64,000 nucleotides of DNA, from the NCBI RefSeq assembly GCF_003752405.1, contig NZ_RKHK01000001.1:124001-188000 (forward strand), in the 5' to 3' direction. Source of the DNA: Bogoriella caseilytica. Lineage in GTDB: Bacteria; Actinomycetota; Actinomycetes; Actinomycetales; Actinomycetaceae. Position numbers and translations under genes: made by a program. This document shows, in pieces, positions 38,631 to 47,532 of this stretch; the stretch's first letter is position 1, and each line of letters starts with the position of its first letter. A model generated the notes under the pieces. That model worked only from the letters and a program-made list of their open reading frames with translations. It was not told the DNA's origin and did not search any database.

Positions 38631-39557
38631 GTGAGTGCGGTCTCCCTGACTCAGCGCAAACGCTCGTCCGGCGGGAACGCACTGCGAAGGATCGAATCCC
38701 GCCAGGCGCTGGGCTTCATCAGCCCGGCCCTGGCGGGCCTCGCCCTCTTCACGGTGTTCCCGGTGGCGTTGTCCATCGCCATGAGCTTCTACGACTGGCC
38801 GGCCTACGGTGACCGGGAGTTCATCGGGCTGAGCAACTACGTCAACCTCTTCACCAACAATCCGGACTTCATCCCGGCTCTGCGGAACACCGCGGTCTTC
38901 ACCCTGTTGTACGTTCCGCTCAACCTGGTGGTCTCGCTGTCCCTGGCGCTGCTGCTCGGGCCGCGGATCCGCGGGCGGTCGGCCTTCCGTGTGCTCTTCT
39001 TCATCCCGGTCGTGACCCCCATCGTGGCCAACGTCCTGGTGTGGAAGATGCTCCTGCAGCCGCGTGGACTCCTCAACGGCGTATCCACCTCGGTGCTCGG
39101 GATCCAGCTCCCGAACTTCCTCGCCGAACCGGGCTGGGCCATGATCATGGTGGTCGTCATGTCAGTCTGGGCGGGCATGGGTTACAACATGCTCATCTTC
39201 TCCGCCGCTCTGGAACAGCTCCCGGAGTCGGTGCTGGAAGCGGCCCGGGTTGACGGGGCCCACGGAGCACGGATGCTCTTCCGGATCGTGCTGCCCTTGA
39301 TCTCGCCGGCCATCTTCTTCGCCACGGTCATGACGATGATCACCGCCATGCAGGTGTTCGCCCAACCGCAGCTCCTCACCGGAGGAGGTCCGGGAAACTC
39401 CACCATGCCGTTGGTGATGTTCATCTACAACGAGGCCTTCACCTTCCAGCGTATGGGCGTGGCCGCTGCTGCGGCGTGGATCCTCTTCGCCGCGATCATC
39501 ACGCTGACGGCCTTCCAGTTCCGAGCCCAGAAACGGTGGGTGCACTATGAGCACTAA
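38631..39557 (+). CDS. ABC sugar transporter permease 1
   Basis: A 308-residue inner-membrane permease with six helices. The EAA loop that docks the ATPase reads EAARVDGAHGARMLFRIV, followed by LPLISP. GTG start 3 bases after the binding-protein stop; its end overlaps the second permease by 11 bases. Typical MalF/UgpA-like CUT1 subunit. Confidence 0.93.
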   Translation: MSAVSLTQRKRSSGGNALRRIESRQALGFISPALAGLALFTVFPVALSIAMSFYDWPAYGDREFIGLSNYVNLFTNNPDFIPALRNTAVFTLLYVPLNLVVSLSLALLLGPRIRGRSAFRVLFFIPVVTPIVANVLVWKMLLQPRGLLNGVSTSVLGIQLPNFLAEPGWAMIMVVVMSVWAGMGYNMLIFSAALEQLPESVLEAARVDGAHGARMLFRIVLPLISPAIFFATVMTMITAMQVFAQPQLLTGGGPGNSTMPLVMFIYNEAFTFQRMGVAAAAAWILFAAIITLTAFQFRAQKRWVHYEH

Positions 39558-40455
39558 GTCACTCGAGGCCAGTGCGCCCGGCGTCAAGCACGCGGCGCCC
39601 GATCGCACCGCCGGTGCGGCGCCTTCCGAACGTCCGGGCGCGCGAGGAGTGATCGCGCACATCGTGGTCATCCTCGCGGCGTGCGTCTTCGTCACGCCCT
39701 TGGTCTGGGCCTTCTTCTCCGCGTTGAAGCCGAACCATGAGATCTTCTCGATCCCACCGACCCTGATCGCTTCGGAGGTGCGCTGGCACAACTTTCTGGA
39801 CGTTTTCCACTACGGGCCGTTCCTCACTTACATCCGGAACTCCTTCCTGATCGCCATCGCCGGCACGGCGCTGGTCCTGTTCGTCTCAGCGACCGCCGGC
39901 TACGCCTTCGGCCGATTGCGCTGGCGCGGCCGGGATCTCGTGTTCGTGCTGTTCCTGGGCACGCTCATGGTGCCGCAGGAGGTGCTGGTCGTCCCGATGT
40001 ACCAGCTGATGCAGTGGCTCGGATGGGTGAACACCCCGCAGTCCCTGGTGCTTCCCTTCGCCTTCACGGCTTTCGGGACCTTCCTGATGCGGCAGTTCTT
40101 CCGCGGCATTCCCTACGAGCTGGAGGAAGCGGCCCGCGTGGACGGTGCCGGTCCCATCCGGACCTTCGTCACCATCGTGCTGCCATTGTCCAAGTCCGCC
40201 CTGGCAGTGTTGACGGTCTTCACCTTCATCAGCTTCTGGAACAGCTACCTGTGGCCGTTGATCGTGGTCACCGACTACGAGTCGCTGGGCACGCTGCCGA
40301 TCGGCCTGGCAACCTTCGCCGGTCAGTTCGGCACCCGGTGGGATCTGCAGATGGCCGCCACGGTGATCTCGATGATCCCGACCACCCTGATCGTGATCGC
40401 CCTGCAGAAGCACCTGGTCAAGGGCATCGCCACCGCCGGGCTCGGTGGGCGTTGA
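39547..40455 (+). CDS. ABC sugar transporter permease 2
   Basis: A 302-residue MalG/UgpE-like permease. EAA loop: EEAARVDGAGPIRTFVTIVL. Six helices, with a Pro/Ala-rich N-terminal tail. Overlaps permease 1 by 11 bases, and its stop overlaps the next gene in a TTGA. No ATPase gene is in the operon; a shared MsiK-type ATPase encoded elsewhere is expected. Confidence 0.93.
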   Translation: MSTKSLEASAPGVKHAAPDRTAGAAPSERPGARGVIAHIVVILAACVFVTPLVWAFFSALKPNHEIFSIPPTLIASEVRWHNFLDVFHYGPFLTYIRNSFLIAIAGTALVLFVSATAGYAFGRLRWRGRDLVFVLFLGTLMVPQEVLVVPMYQLMQWLGWVNTPQSLVLPFAFTAFGTFLMRQFFRGIPYELEEAARVDGAGPIRTFVTIVLPLSKSALAVLTVFTFISFWNSYLWPLIVVTDYESLGTLPIGLATFAGQFGTRWDLQMAATVISMIPTTLIVIALQKHLVKGIATAGLGGR

Positions 40456-41372
40456 CCACATCGGGTGATGCCGTGCTGGGCATCGACATCGGGGGCATCG
40501 GCACGAAGGTGTCGCTGCTGGACAGCGACGGCACCCTCCTCGGACATGACCGCGCTCCCACGCCCCGGGGCGGAGCGGCCATGGCGGAGACCGCAGCACA
40601 GCTCGGACTGGATCTGGCGCGGACTCACCGGCGCACGGTGGTCGCTGCGGGAGCAGGTGTCGCCGGCGTCGTCGACGACGGCGTGATCGTGGCCGCCTCG
40701 AGCTCCTTCAGCGGATGGATCGGCTTCCCCGTGCGGGCCGCCTTCGAGGAGAGGCTGCAGGTGCCGGTCGTGGTGGACAACGACGTGAACGCCTTCCTCG
40801 TGGGCGAGGTCCGCCTCGGGGCCGCGCGCGGCGCGCGTGACGCCCTTGGCATCGCGCTCGGAACCGGAGTCGGGGGCGCCCTGTGGTTGGACGGGGAGCT
40901 CTACCACGGCCCCCGCGGCGCGGCCGGCGAGATCGGGCACATGCCCGGCTTCGGCGAGGAGCCCTGCACGTGCGGCCAGAAGGGTCACCTGGAGACCCTG
41001 GCCTCAGGGCGCGGCATCGCCCATCGCTACGCGGCCCTGGGCGGTGCGCCTCTGGCGCAGGGAGCCCAGGAGGTCGCCACACGAGCCCGGGCCGGGGATG
41101 ATCTCGCCGTCCGTGTCTTCCACGAAGCCGGCGCCGGAGTTGCCCGGGCTGCCCTGGTGGTGGCCGCCGTGCTCGACGTGGTCGATGTGGTGGTCGGCGG
41201 CGGGGTCGCCGAGGCCGCCGACCTCCTCACACCCGGGATCGAGCAGTTGATCGCTGCGGAGCCCCCGGTCTCCGGGCGACCGATGGAGGTCAGCTTTGCC
41301 GCCTTGGGTCCGGCGGCAGCATCCGTGGGTGCCGCGACCATGGCGGATTCCCTGCGGCAGATCCGCGTCTGA
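40452..41372 (+). CDS. ROK family sugar kinase
   Basis: Probably phosphorylates the sugar released by the fucosidase operon. The 306-residue protein begins with the phosphate loop GIDIGGIGTKVSLLD, has the catalytic Asp block VVVDNDVNAFLVGE and GIALGTGVGGALWLDG. The ROK zinc motif is CTCGQKGHLE: the third Cys of CXCGXXGCXE is His (about residue 179). TTG at 40452 overlaps the permease stop; a GTG at 40473 is a reasonable alternative start. Confidence 0.85.
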   Translation: MTTSGDAVLGIDIGGIGTKVSLLDSDGTLLGHDRAPTPRGGAAMAETAAQLGLDLARTHRRTVVAAGAGVAGVVDDGVIVAASSSFSGWIGFPVRAAFEERLQVPVVVDNDVNAFLVGEVRLGAARGARDALGIALGTGVGGALWLDGELYHGPRGAAGEIGHMPGFGEEPCTCGQKGHLETLASGRGIAHRYAALGGAPLAQGAQEVATRARAGDDLAVRVFHEAGAGVARAALVVAAVLDVVDVVVGGGVAEAADLLTPGIEQLIAAEPPVSGRPMEVSFAALGPAAASVGAATMADSLRQIRV

Positions 41373-41376
41373 TCGC

Positions 41377-42792
41377 TCACTCACAGGAGCCGACGGCGGC
41401 GAGCCGCCATGTGAGTTGCTCGCCGCCGTCCGCTGCACCGGCCATGCCGTCCGCCGGAGTGCGTTCCAGGGTGAGCACGGCACAGCGTTCAGATTGGGCG
41501 GGGACGGTGTGTCGATGCCCCGCACCGGCCAGCGTGTAGTCCTGCTGTGCGGTGACCACCTCCGCCCGTGCGCTGCCGTTGCTCCGCTGCGGGTCCCGGA
41601 TCTCGATCACGTCGGTGCGCAGGCCCTCGGGCTGTAGCCCCGACTCGCTGAGCTCGGCCAGCAGTGCGGCATCCGCGGCCGCCGGCTCACTTCCGGGCAC
41701 GGTCAGCGAGGTGAGAGCTGCGGCATCCAGTGCGGAGAGAGCGGCGTCACGCTCGGCGATGAGGTCTCGGAACACGGCGGCCAGGTCGGTGCCCGGGCGC
41801 AGCACTGCGGTCCCGGGTTCCTCAGACGTGCGGGGCTCGGACGCCTGAGGCGCCTCTTCGGATACCGTTGAACCGACTTCGCTCGCGAGCGTGGCTGCTC
41901 CGGCGCCGAGCACCACAGTGAGCACTCCTGCGCCGCTGAGCAGCGCCGCTCTTCGCCGGCCGCGGCGGTGACGGCGGCGCGGCCGGCTGTTGCCTGCCAG
42001 GTGCGTGGTGGCCGCCGGTGCCCGCAAACGCGCCTCGGCGAGCGCCCCCTCATGCGGGATCTCGATCGGCACCTTGCCCAGACGGGTCCCGGCTGCGACC
42101 AGCTTCCTCGCCGACGGGCGATCCTCGGGGAGCGCCGCCCGACCGGCTGCCATGATGTCGGTCACGAGATCGTCGGCGCTGGCGCCCGCCACGAGCGTGG
42201 CGAGCGCCCAGACGTCTGCGGCCGCCGAGGCGGGTCCACCTGCGCGGCGCTCGGGGGCCACGTAGCCCGGCGTCCCTTTCTCGGCAGTCACATCCCCGAC
42301 CAGATCGACCAGGACCGGCCTGCCACCCTCAGCGATCACTACATTCGAGGGGGCGACATCACCGTGGATCACCCCGAGCTCGTGTAGCCGGCCCAGCGCC
42401 GAGCCCACGCCGTCGAGCAGCGTTCCGGCCTCGGCAGTGGTGAGTGGCGCGCGGGCCGCACACACCGTGGCCAGGCTCGGGCCGGTCACTTCCTCGGCCA
42501 CCACGGCACAGCGCCCACTCGGTGCGGACAGGGGCACGACCTCCACGATCTGCGGCAGGTTCGGATGGCTGATGCTGCGCAGGCGCGCCAGGCGCCGCAG
42601 GCGGGCTTCACCCGGGCGACCGTCCTCGATACCGGCGAGCGAGACCACCAGGGGCCGGCCGTCCGCTCCGCGAGCGGACCACACCGCCCCGGAGGCGCCG
42701 AAGCCGACCGGAGCGCCCAGTTCGTAGCCGGGCACAGCCGGCCGCGCCGCGATCTCGGAGTCTGCTCGCCTGCCCGCCTTGCGCTTCCCCAT
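41377..42792 (-). CDS. Ser/Thr kinase-like membrane protein, probably catalytically degenerate
   Basis: The 471-residue protein has a kinase-fold N-terminus: G-loop GFGASG (30-36), HGDVAPSN with catalytic-loop Asp145 and Asn150, and an APE region GTPGYVAPE (172-181). The beta-3 Lys of VAIK is missing (PLVVSLAG, about 48-54) and DFG reads DLV (163-165). A basic stretch, one membrane helix (about 290-312) and an extracytoplasmic Ala/Glu-rich domain follow. It may be a pseudokinase or an unusual kinase that uses another Lys. The ATG at 42792 was chosen because upstream codons enter the lipB promoter. Confidence 0.78.
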   Translation of the reverse strand: MGKRKAGRRADSEIAARPAVPGYELGAPVGFGASGAVWSARGADGRPLVVSLAGIEDGRPGEARLRRLARLRSISHPNLPQIVEVVPLSAPSGRCAVVAEEVTGPSLATVCAARAPLTTAEAGTLLDGVGSALGRLHELGVIHGDVAPSNVVIAEGGRPVLVDLVGDVTAEKGTPGYVAPERRAGGPASAAADVWALATLVAGASADDLVTDIMAAGRAALPEDRPSARKLVAAGTRLGKVPIEIPHEGALAEARLRAPAATTHLAGNSRPRRRHRRGRRRAALLSGAGVLTVVLGAGAATLASEVGSTVSEEAPQASEPRTSEEPGTAVLRPGTDLAAVFRDLIAERDAALSALDAAALTSLTVPGSEPAAADAALLAELSESGLQPEGLRTDVIEIRDPQRSNGSARAEVVTAQQDYTLAGAGHRHTVPAQSERCAVLTLERTPADGMAGAADGGEQLTWRLAAVGSCE

Positions 42793-42890
42793 GCCGTGAG
42801 CACACCACAGGTCCGCGGAACACGGCACTCACTTTCCACAGGCTGTGGACTGGGCGGGAGAGGTCGCCCACGCCCGAGAGCGAACGGGCA

Positions 42891-42896
42891 TACGAT
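42891..42896 (+). promoter_or_regulatory. -10 hexamer TACGAT, leaderless-type, for lipB
   Basis: TANNNT hexamer with 6 bases to the GTG at 42903. Confidence 0.45.
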
Positions 42897-42902
42897 TTCG
42901 TG

Positions 42903-43586
42903 GTGGATATCGAGCGCATGGACCTCGGATCGAGCCTGGTCGACTACCACCACGCTTGGGAGCATCAGCGCGCCGTCCACGCTGATGTCGTGGCCGGGCG
43001 GCGCGACTCCACCCTGCTGATGCTGGAGCACGAGAGCGTCTACACCGCCGGCAAACGCACCTCGCAGGCGGAGCGTCCCAGCGGTGATCTCGGGGCCGCT
43101 GTGGTCGATGTCGACCGGGGTGGGCGGATCACGTGGCACGGCCCCGGTCAGCTCGTGGTCTACCCGATCATCACGCTGCGCGCACCGATCGACGTCGTCG
43201 CCTACGTCCGTTCCCTCGAGGAGGCCGTCATCGCCGTGGCGGCGCGTTTCGGCGTGGGCGCTGGGCGCGTCACCGGACGCTCGGGCGTCTGGGTCCATGC
43301 CGATCCGGAGGCGGGTATTGACCGTGACCGCAAGCTCTGCGCGATCGGCGTCCGGGTGGCCAAGGGCGTGACCATGCATGGCATTGCGCTGAACTGTGAT
43401 GCCGATCTGGGCGCCTTCACCACCATCATTCCCTGCGGCATTGAGGACGCTGACGTCACCTCACTGTCAGTGGAGAGTGGCCGGAACCTCGGTGTGCTCG
43501 ACGTGGCCGGTGTGGTGGAAGAAGAGCTGGTGAAGGCCCTCACACCGCTGATTCGCGAGCCCGCCCGGCAGCCCGCCGGCGCGTAA
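42903..43586 (+). CDS. lipB: lipoyl(octanoyl) transferase
   Basis: Moves octanoyl from acyl-carrier protein to E2 and H-protein lysines. The 227-residue protein has the family blocks [34 protein letters not shown] and [20 protein letters not shown], with the catalytic Lys-Cys pair expected around KLCAIG and IIPCGI. In-frame GTGs at 42900 and 42903 are both possible. It is 10 bases upstream of lipA. Confidence 0.95.
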   Translation: MDIERMDLGSSLVDYHHAWEHQRAVHADVVAGRRDSTLLMLEHESVYTAGKRTSQAERPSGDLGAAVVDVDRGGRITWHGPGQLVVYPIITLRAPIDVVAYVRSLEEAVIAVAARFGVGAGRVTGRSGVWVHADPEAGIDRDRKLCAIGVRVAKGVTMHGIALNCDADLGAFTTIIPCGIEDADVTSLSVESGRNLGVLDVAGVVEEELVKALTPLIREPARQPAGA

Positions 43587-43589
43587 GGT
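43584..43589 (+). promoter_or_regulatory. -10 hexamer TAAGGT, leaderless-type, for lipA
   Basis: TANNNT hexamer that includes the lipB stop codon, 7 bases before the GTG at 43597. It would allow lipA to be transcribed apart from lipB. Confidence 0.4.
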
Positions 43590-43596
43590 GGAGGTC

Positions 43597-44619
43597 GTGA
43601 CACTCAAGCCCGAAGGCCGCCGCATGCTCCGGGTCGAGGCGCGAAATGCCGAGACCCCCATCGAGCGCAAGCCGGAGTGGATCAAGACCAAAGCCGTCAT
43701 GGGCCCGGAGTACCGCGAGCTCAAGCAGATGGTCCACGGTCAGGGTCTGCACACGGTGTGCGAGGAGGCGGGCTGTCCCAACATCTACGAGTGCTGGGAA
43801 GACCGCGAGGCCACCTTCCTGATCGGTGGCTCCGAGTGCACCCGGCGCTGCGACTTCTGCCAGATCGCCACCGGGAAGCCCAGCCCGCTGGATCGGCTCG
43901 AGCCGATGAAGGTGGCGAACTCAGTCAAACAGATGGAGCTGAAGTACTCCACCGTCACCGGTGTGGCGCGTGATGATCTCGAGGACGGCGGCTCCTGGCT
44001 GTACGCCGAGACGGTCCGGCAGATTCACGCCGTGAACCCCGGCACCGGTGTGGAGCTACTGATCCCGGACTTCGACGCTAAGCCGGATCAGCTCGCCGAG
44101 GTCTTCTCCTCGCGCCCCGAGGTCCTCGCGCACAACCTCGAGACCGTGCCGAAGGTCTTCCGGCGGATCCGCCCCGGCTTCCGGTACGACCGATCCCTGG
44201 AGGTCATCACCTGCGCCTCCGAGGCCGGGCTGGTGACCAAGTCGAACATCATGCTGGGCATGGGCGAGACCTTCGAGGAGGTCCTCGAGGCGATGCAGAT
44301 GATGCACGACGCGCGTTGTGACCTGCTCACCATCAACCAGTACCTGCGCCCCTCCGTGCGCCACCACCCGGTGGAGCGCTGGGTCAAGCCCGAGGAGTTC
44401 GTGGAGCTGTCCCAGGCCGCCGAGGAGATGGGGTTCCTCGGCGTCATGGCCGGGCCGATGGTGCGCTCCTCCTACCGCGCCGGCCGCCTGTGGGCGCGGG
44501 CCATGGTCAAGAAGGGCCGCGAGGTCCCAGCGGCGCTGAAGCACCTCACTGAGGAGACCTCCTCGCGCCAGGAGGCTTCCAGCCTCGTGGCACGCCTGGG
44601 CGCGACCGTCGGCGCCTGA
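43597..44619 (+). CDS. lipA: lipoyl synthase (radical SAM)
   Basis: Inserts two sulfurs into octanoyl groups. The 340-residue protein carries the auxiliary cluster motif [13 protein letters not shown], the radical-SAM cluster motif [10 protein letters not shown], and the C-terminal RSSYRAG with the cluster-ligating Ser. I chose GTG at 43597 ([13 protein letters not shown]) because this is the usual start of actinobacterial LipA. Directly follows lipB. Confidence 0.96.
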   Translation: MTLKPEGRRMLRVEARNAETPIERKPEWIKTKAVMGPEYRELKQMVHGQGLHTVCEEAGCPNIYECWEDREATFLIGGSECTRRCDFCQIATGKPSPLDRLEPMKVANSVKQMELKYSTVTGVARDDLEDGGSWLYAETVRQIHAVNPGTGVELLIPDFDAKPDQLAEVFSSRPEVLAHNLETVPKVFRRIRPGFRYDRSLEVITCASEAGLVTKSNIMLGMGETFEEVLEAMQMMHDARCDLLTINQYLRPSVRHHPVERWVKPEEFVELSQAAEEMGFLGVMAGPMVRSSYRAGRLWARAMVKKGREVPAALKHLTEETSSRQEASSLVARLGATVGA

Positions 44620-44659
44620 GGTCCACCTCACCGGCTCATCGCGCCACCGCTGCGGCCGG

Positions 44660-44665
44660 TAGAGT
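44660..44665 (+). promoter_or_regulatory. -10 hexamer TAGAGT upstream of the DUF4191 gene
   Basis: TANNNT hexamer with 9 bases to the ATG at 44675; slightly longer spacing than the others. Confidence 0.4.
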
Positions 44666-44674
44666 GAGCGCATC

Positions 44675-45418
44675 ATGGCCTTGAGGAAGAAGAAGTCCGC
44701 CGACGGTGACACGGCGGCCACGAGCACCGAGAACACCGCCAAGCCGAAGAAGCAGCGCTGGTATCACAATATCCGCGATGCCTATCGGATGACCAAGCGC
44801 GTCTATCCGCGCATCGGCTGGATCCTCATCGGGATCTTCGTCGGCATCATGGCGGTGGCTCTGGGCGTCGGCTTCCTCATCGGGCACCCGATCTATCTCG
44901 GCTTCATCGGCTTCCTGCTCGCCTTCATCGCGGTGATGATCGTGTTGACGCGGAAGACGCGTACGGCCGCCTTCTCCCAGATCGACGGCAAGCCTGGCGC
45001 GGTCGGTGCCGTCATCGGGCAGATCAAGCGCGGCTGGAACTACGAGCAGGAGCCGACGGCGGTCAACCCGCGCACGTACGACATGGTCTACCGGATGATC
45101 GGCAAGCCGGGCATCGTGCTCGTCTCCGAAGGGCCGCCCCAGCGCGTGAACCGCATGCTGGCCGACGAGAAGCGCAAAGTCACGCGCGTCGCTCCCAACG
45201 TTCCGGTGCACTTCATTCAATACGGGCCCGGGGAGAAGCAGGTCCCGCTGATCGATCTGCAGAAGACGCTGCGCAAGCTGCCCAAGAAGCTGAACTCCGC
45301 CGAGGTGGCTGAGGTGTCCAAGCGCATGCGTGCGCTGGGATCGAACAAGCTCCCCGTGCCCAAGGGCATCGACCCGCTACGCGCCCGCCCCGACCGCAAG
45401 GCCGTCCGAGGCCGCTGA
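44675..45418 (+). CDS. DUF4191 membrane protein
   Basis: A 247-residue actinobacterial membrane protein found next to lipA. Two helices at about 47-68 and 73-92 follow a basic N-terminus; a large cytoplasmic domain has GKPGAVGAVIGQIKRGW, NPRTYDMVYRMIGKPGIVLV and a basic end. Function unknown; the linkage to lipoate genes is ancient. Confidence 0.9.
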   Translation: MALRKKKSADGDTAATSTENTAKPKKQRWYHNIRDAYRMTKRVYPRIGWILIGIFVGIMAVALGVGFLIGHPIYLGFIGFLLAFIAVMIVLTRKTRTAAFSQIDGKPGAVGAVIGQIKRGWNYEQEPTAVNPRTYDMVYRMIGKPGIVLVSEGPPQRVNRMLADEKRKVTRVAPNVPVHFIQYGPGEKQVPLIDLQKTLRKLPKKLNSAEVAEVSKRMRALGSNKLPVPKGIDPLRARPDRKAVRGR

Positions 45419-45424
45419 GCCGAG

Positions 45425-45462
45425 GCTGACCGCGGTCCTTCTCGGGCGATCGCGGGGTCAGC
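45425..45462. terminator. hairpin between convergent DUF4191 and RDD genes
   Basis: GCTGACC (45425-45431) pairs with GGTCAGC (45456-45462), with three further inner pairs across a 2-base bulge. The stem overlaps the RDD stop codon. Confidence 0.5.
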
Positions 45463-45880
45463 GAATCTCGGTGATCGTGGTCCGGGCCGCGACGTCGTGC
45501 AGTCCGCGGCCGTCCCCCGACCAGACCACCGCGGGAATCACCAGGCACAACATCGCGGTGCGCACGAGCGCGGCTACCGGTCCGGCCGGTCGACGTCCGG
45601 GACGGCGCACAGCCAGTCCGAGCAGCAGGTGGCCCGGTGTCGCGCTGAGCGTGGCAAGCGAGACGACGGTCAGCCCGGCGAAGATCGCCAGGGTGGCCAA
45701 TGCGTGATAGTTGAAGAAGCCGAAGGAGATGGCGCTGGCTGCGCTCCAATCGATCATGAGCGCGATGATGCGCTTCGGCAGACTCGCCACCGGCATGTCG
45801 TCGAAACTCTGCGTGGAGGATGGTCGGCCAGGGGGTGCCTGGGCACCGTCGTCGTCAGGATGTGCGGCGTTCGGAGACAC
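45458..45880 (-). CDS. RDD family membrane protein
   Basis: A 140-residue protein with the RDD landmarks: PKRIIALMIDW (Arg and Asp), a second helix, and a C-terminal helix; TPGHLLLGLAVRRP matches the family TPGK-like turn. GTG start with a leaderless-type promoter. Its place between DUF4191 and glnA1 matches the order I recall from mycobacteria. Role unknown. Confidence 0.85.
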   Translation of the reverse strand: MSPNAAHPDDDGAQAPPGRPSSTQSFDDMPVASLPKRIIALMIDWSAASAISFGFFNYHALATLAIFAGLTVVSLATLSATPGHLLLGLAVRRPGRRPAGPVAALVRTAMLCLVIPAVVWSGDGRGLHDVAARTTITEIR

Positions 45881-45886
45881 CTCACG

Positions 45887-45892
45887 ATGGTA
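45887..45892 (-). promoter_or_regulatory. -10 hexamer TACCAT, leaderless-type, for the RDD gene
   Basis: TANNNT hexamer with 6 bases to the GTG at 45880. Confidence 0.45.
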
Positions 45893-46005
45893 GGTCAGCA
45901 GCGTCGACGCAGCGGCGCGTGCTCCCGCACCGAGGATGCCAGTCTGGGACGCCTATCTCACATCTCAGGACGTCCTGTGGGGTGAAACGGCGCTGGAGTG
46001 CCGTC

Positions 46006-46043
46006 GTAACACCGTGGACACATTGAAGTGACATGAGAGAAAC
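46006..46043 (+). promoter_or_regulatory. four-half-site GlnR-type nitrogen-control box upstream of glnA1
   Basis: GTAAC (46006-46010), GACAC (46017-46021), GTGAC (46028-46032) and GAAAC (46039-46043) are each separated by exactly 6 bases. This is the known a-n6-b-n6-a-n6-b GlnR box (gTnAC-n6-GaAAc), with only one mismatch. TACGGT at 46048 is a possible -10 element just downstream, and glnA1 starts 65 bases after the box. Confidence 0.8.
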
Positions 46044-46107
46044 GGCGTACGGTTACCGTCGACATCGATCCGACCATCCATGCAGTCATGTCCAGAAGGA
46101 GCCACGG

Positions 46108-47532
46108 ATGTTCTCAACTGCCGAGGAGGCAATCGCCTTCACCAAGGAGCAGGGCGTCAAGTTCGTTGACGTTCGCTTCTGCGACCTACCCGGGGTGATG
46201 CAGCACTTCAGCATCCCCGTAGAAGCGTTCGAGGAGACGGCCTTCACGGACGGACTGCTCTTCGACGGTTCCTCCATCCGCGGGTTCAAGGAGATCCACG
46301 AGTCGGACATGAAGCTGGAGCCGGACGTCTCCAGCGCGTACGTGGATCCCTACCGTGTTCAGAAGACCCTGATCGTGAACTTCTCGATCGTGGACCCTTT
46401 CACCGGGGAGACCTACGACCGCGACCCGCGCAACATCGCGGCCAAGGCCGAGGCCTACCTGAAGTCGACCGGCATCGCCGACACCGCCTTCTTCGGTGCC
46501 GAGGCCGAGTTCTACCTCTTCGACTCCGCCCGCTTCGCCACCTCGGCGCACGAGTCCTTCGTGTACCTCGACTCGGTCGAGGGTGCCTGGAACACCGGGC
46601 GCGAGGAAGAGGGCGGCAACAAGGCCTACAAGACCCGCTTCAAGGGTGGCTACTTCCCCACCTCCCCGAATGACCAGCTCGCCGACCTGCGCGACGAGAT
46701 CGTCACGAAGCTGATCTCCGTGGGCCTCGAGGTCGAGCGTGCGCACCACGAGGTGGGCACCGCTGGTCAGCAGGAGATCAACTACAAGTTCAACTCGCTG
46801 CGCGCCGCGGCCGACGACCTGATGAAGTTCAAGTACGTCGTGAAGAACACCGCCTGGAACGCCGGCAAGTCGGCGACCTTCATGCCGAAGCCCCTCTTCG
46901 GTGACAACGGTTCGGGGATGCACTCCCACCAGTCGCTGTGGAAGGACGGCGAGCCGCTGTTCTACGACGAGCACAACTACGGCGGCCTCTCGGACATCGC
47001 GCGCTGGTACGTGGGCGGCCTGCTCAAGCACGCTCCCTCGCTGCTCGCCTTCACCAACCCGACGGCGAACTCCTACCACCGCCTGGTGCCGGGTTACGAG
47101 GCGCCGGTCAACCTGGTCTACTCGCAGCGCAACCGCTCCGCCTGCATTCGCGTGCCCGTGACCGGCACCTCGCGCAAGTCCAAGCGCATCGAGTTCCGCG
47201 TGCCGGACCCGTCGTCCAACCCCTACCTGGCATTCTCGGCGATGTTGATGGCTGGTCTCGATGGCATCGAGAACCGCATCGAGCCGCCGGAGCCCGTGGA
47301 CAAGGACCTCTACGAGCTGCCGCCGGAGGAGCACGCGAACATCGAGCAGGTTCCGGACTCGCTGCCGGCCGTGCTCGACGCGCTCGAGGCCGACCACGAG
47401 TTCCTCACCAAGGGTGACGTCTTCACCGAGGACATCATCGAGGCGTGGATCTCCTACAAGCGCGAGAACGAGGTCGACCCGCTGCGGCTCCGTCCGCACC
47501 CCCACGAGTTCGAGATGTACTACGACATCTGA
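46108..47532 (+). CDS. glnA: glutamine synthetase type I-beta
   Basis: Makes glutamine from glutamate, ammonia and ATP; main nitrogen-assimilation enzyme. The 474-residue protein has [19 protein letters not shown], the ATP-site [14 protein letters not shown] block, NRSACIRVP and the adenylylation loop [10 protein letters not shown] with Tyr402, the target of GlnE. The ATG at 46108 follows AGAAGGAG. Expression is probably under GlnR through the box at 46006-46043. Confidence 0.97.
   Translation: MFSTAEEAIAFTKEQGVKFVDVRFCDLPGVMQHFSIPVEAFEETAFTDGLLFDGSSIRGFKEIHESDMKLEPDVSSAYVDPYRVQKTLIVNFSIVDPFTGETYDRDPRNIAAKAEAYLKSTGIADTAFFGAEAEFYLFDSARFATSAHESFVYLDSVEGAWNTGREEEGGNKAYKTRFKGGYFPTSPNDQLADLRDEIVTKLISVGLEVERAHHEVGTAGQQEINYKFNSLRAAADDLMKFKYVVKNTAWNAGKSATFMPKPLFGDNGSGMHSHQSLWKDGEPLFYDEHNYGGLSDIARWYVGGLLKHAPSLLAFTNPTANSYHRLVPGYEAPVNLVYSQRNRSACIRVPVTGTSRKSKRIEFRVPDPSSNPYLAFSAMLMAGLDGIENRIEPPEPVDKDLYELPPEEHANIEQVPDSLPAVLDALEADHEFLTKGDVFTEDIIEAWISYKRENEVDPLRLRPHPHEFEMYYDI

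Noticed and set aside
42486-43379. A 297-codon minus-strand frame across lipB and the kinase-like gene
   Set aside because: It is out of frame with the kinase-like protein and antisense to lipB motifs.
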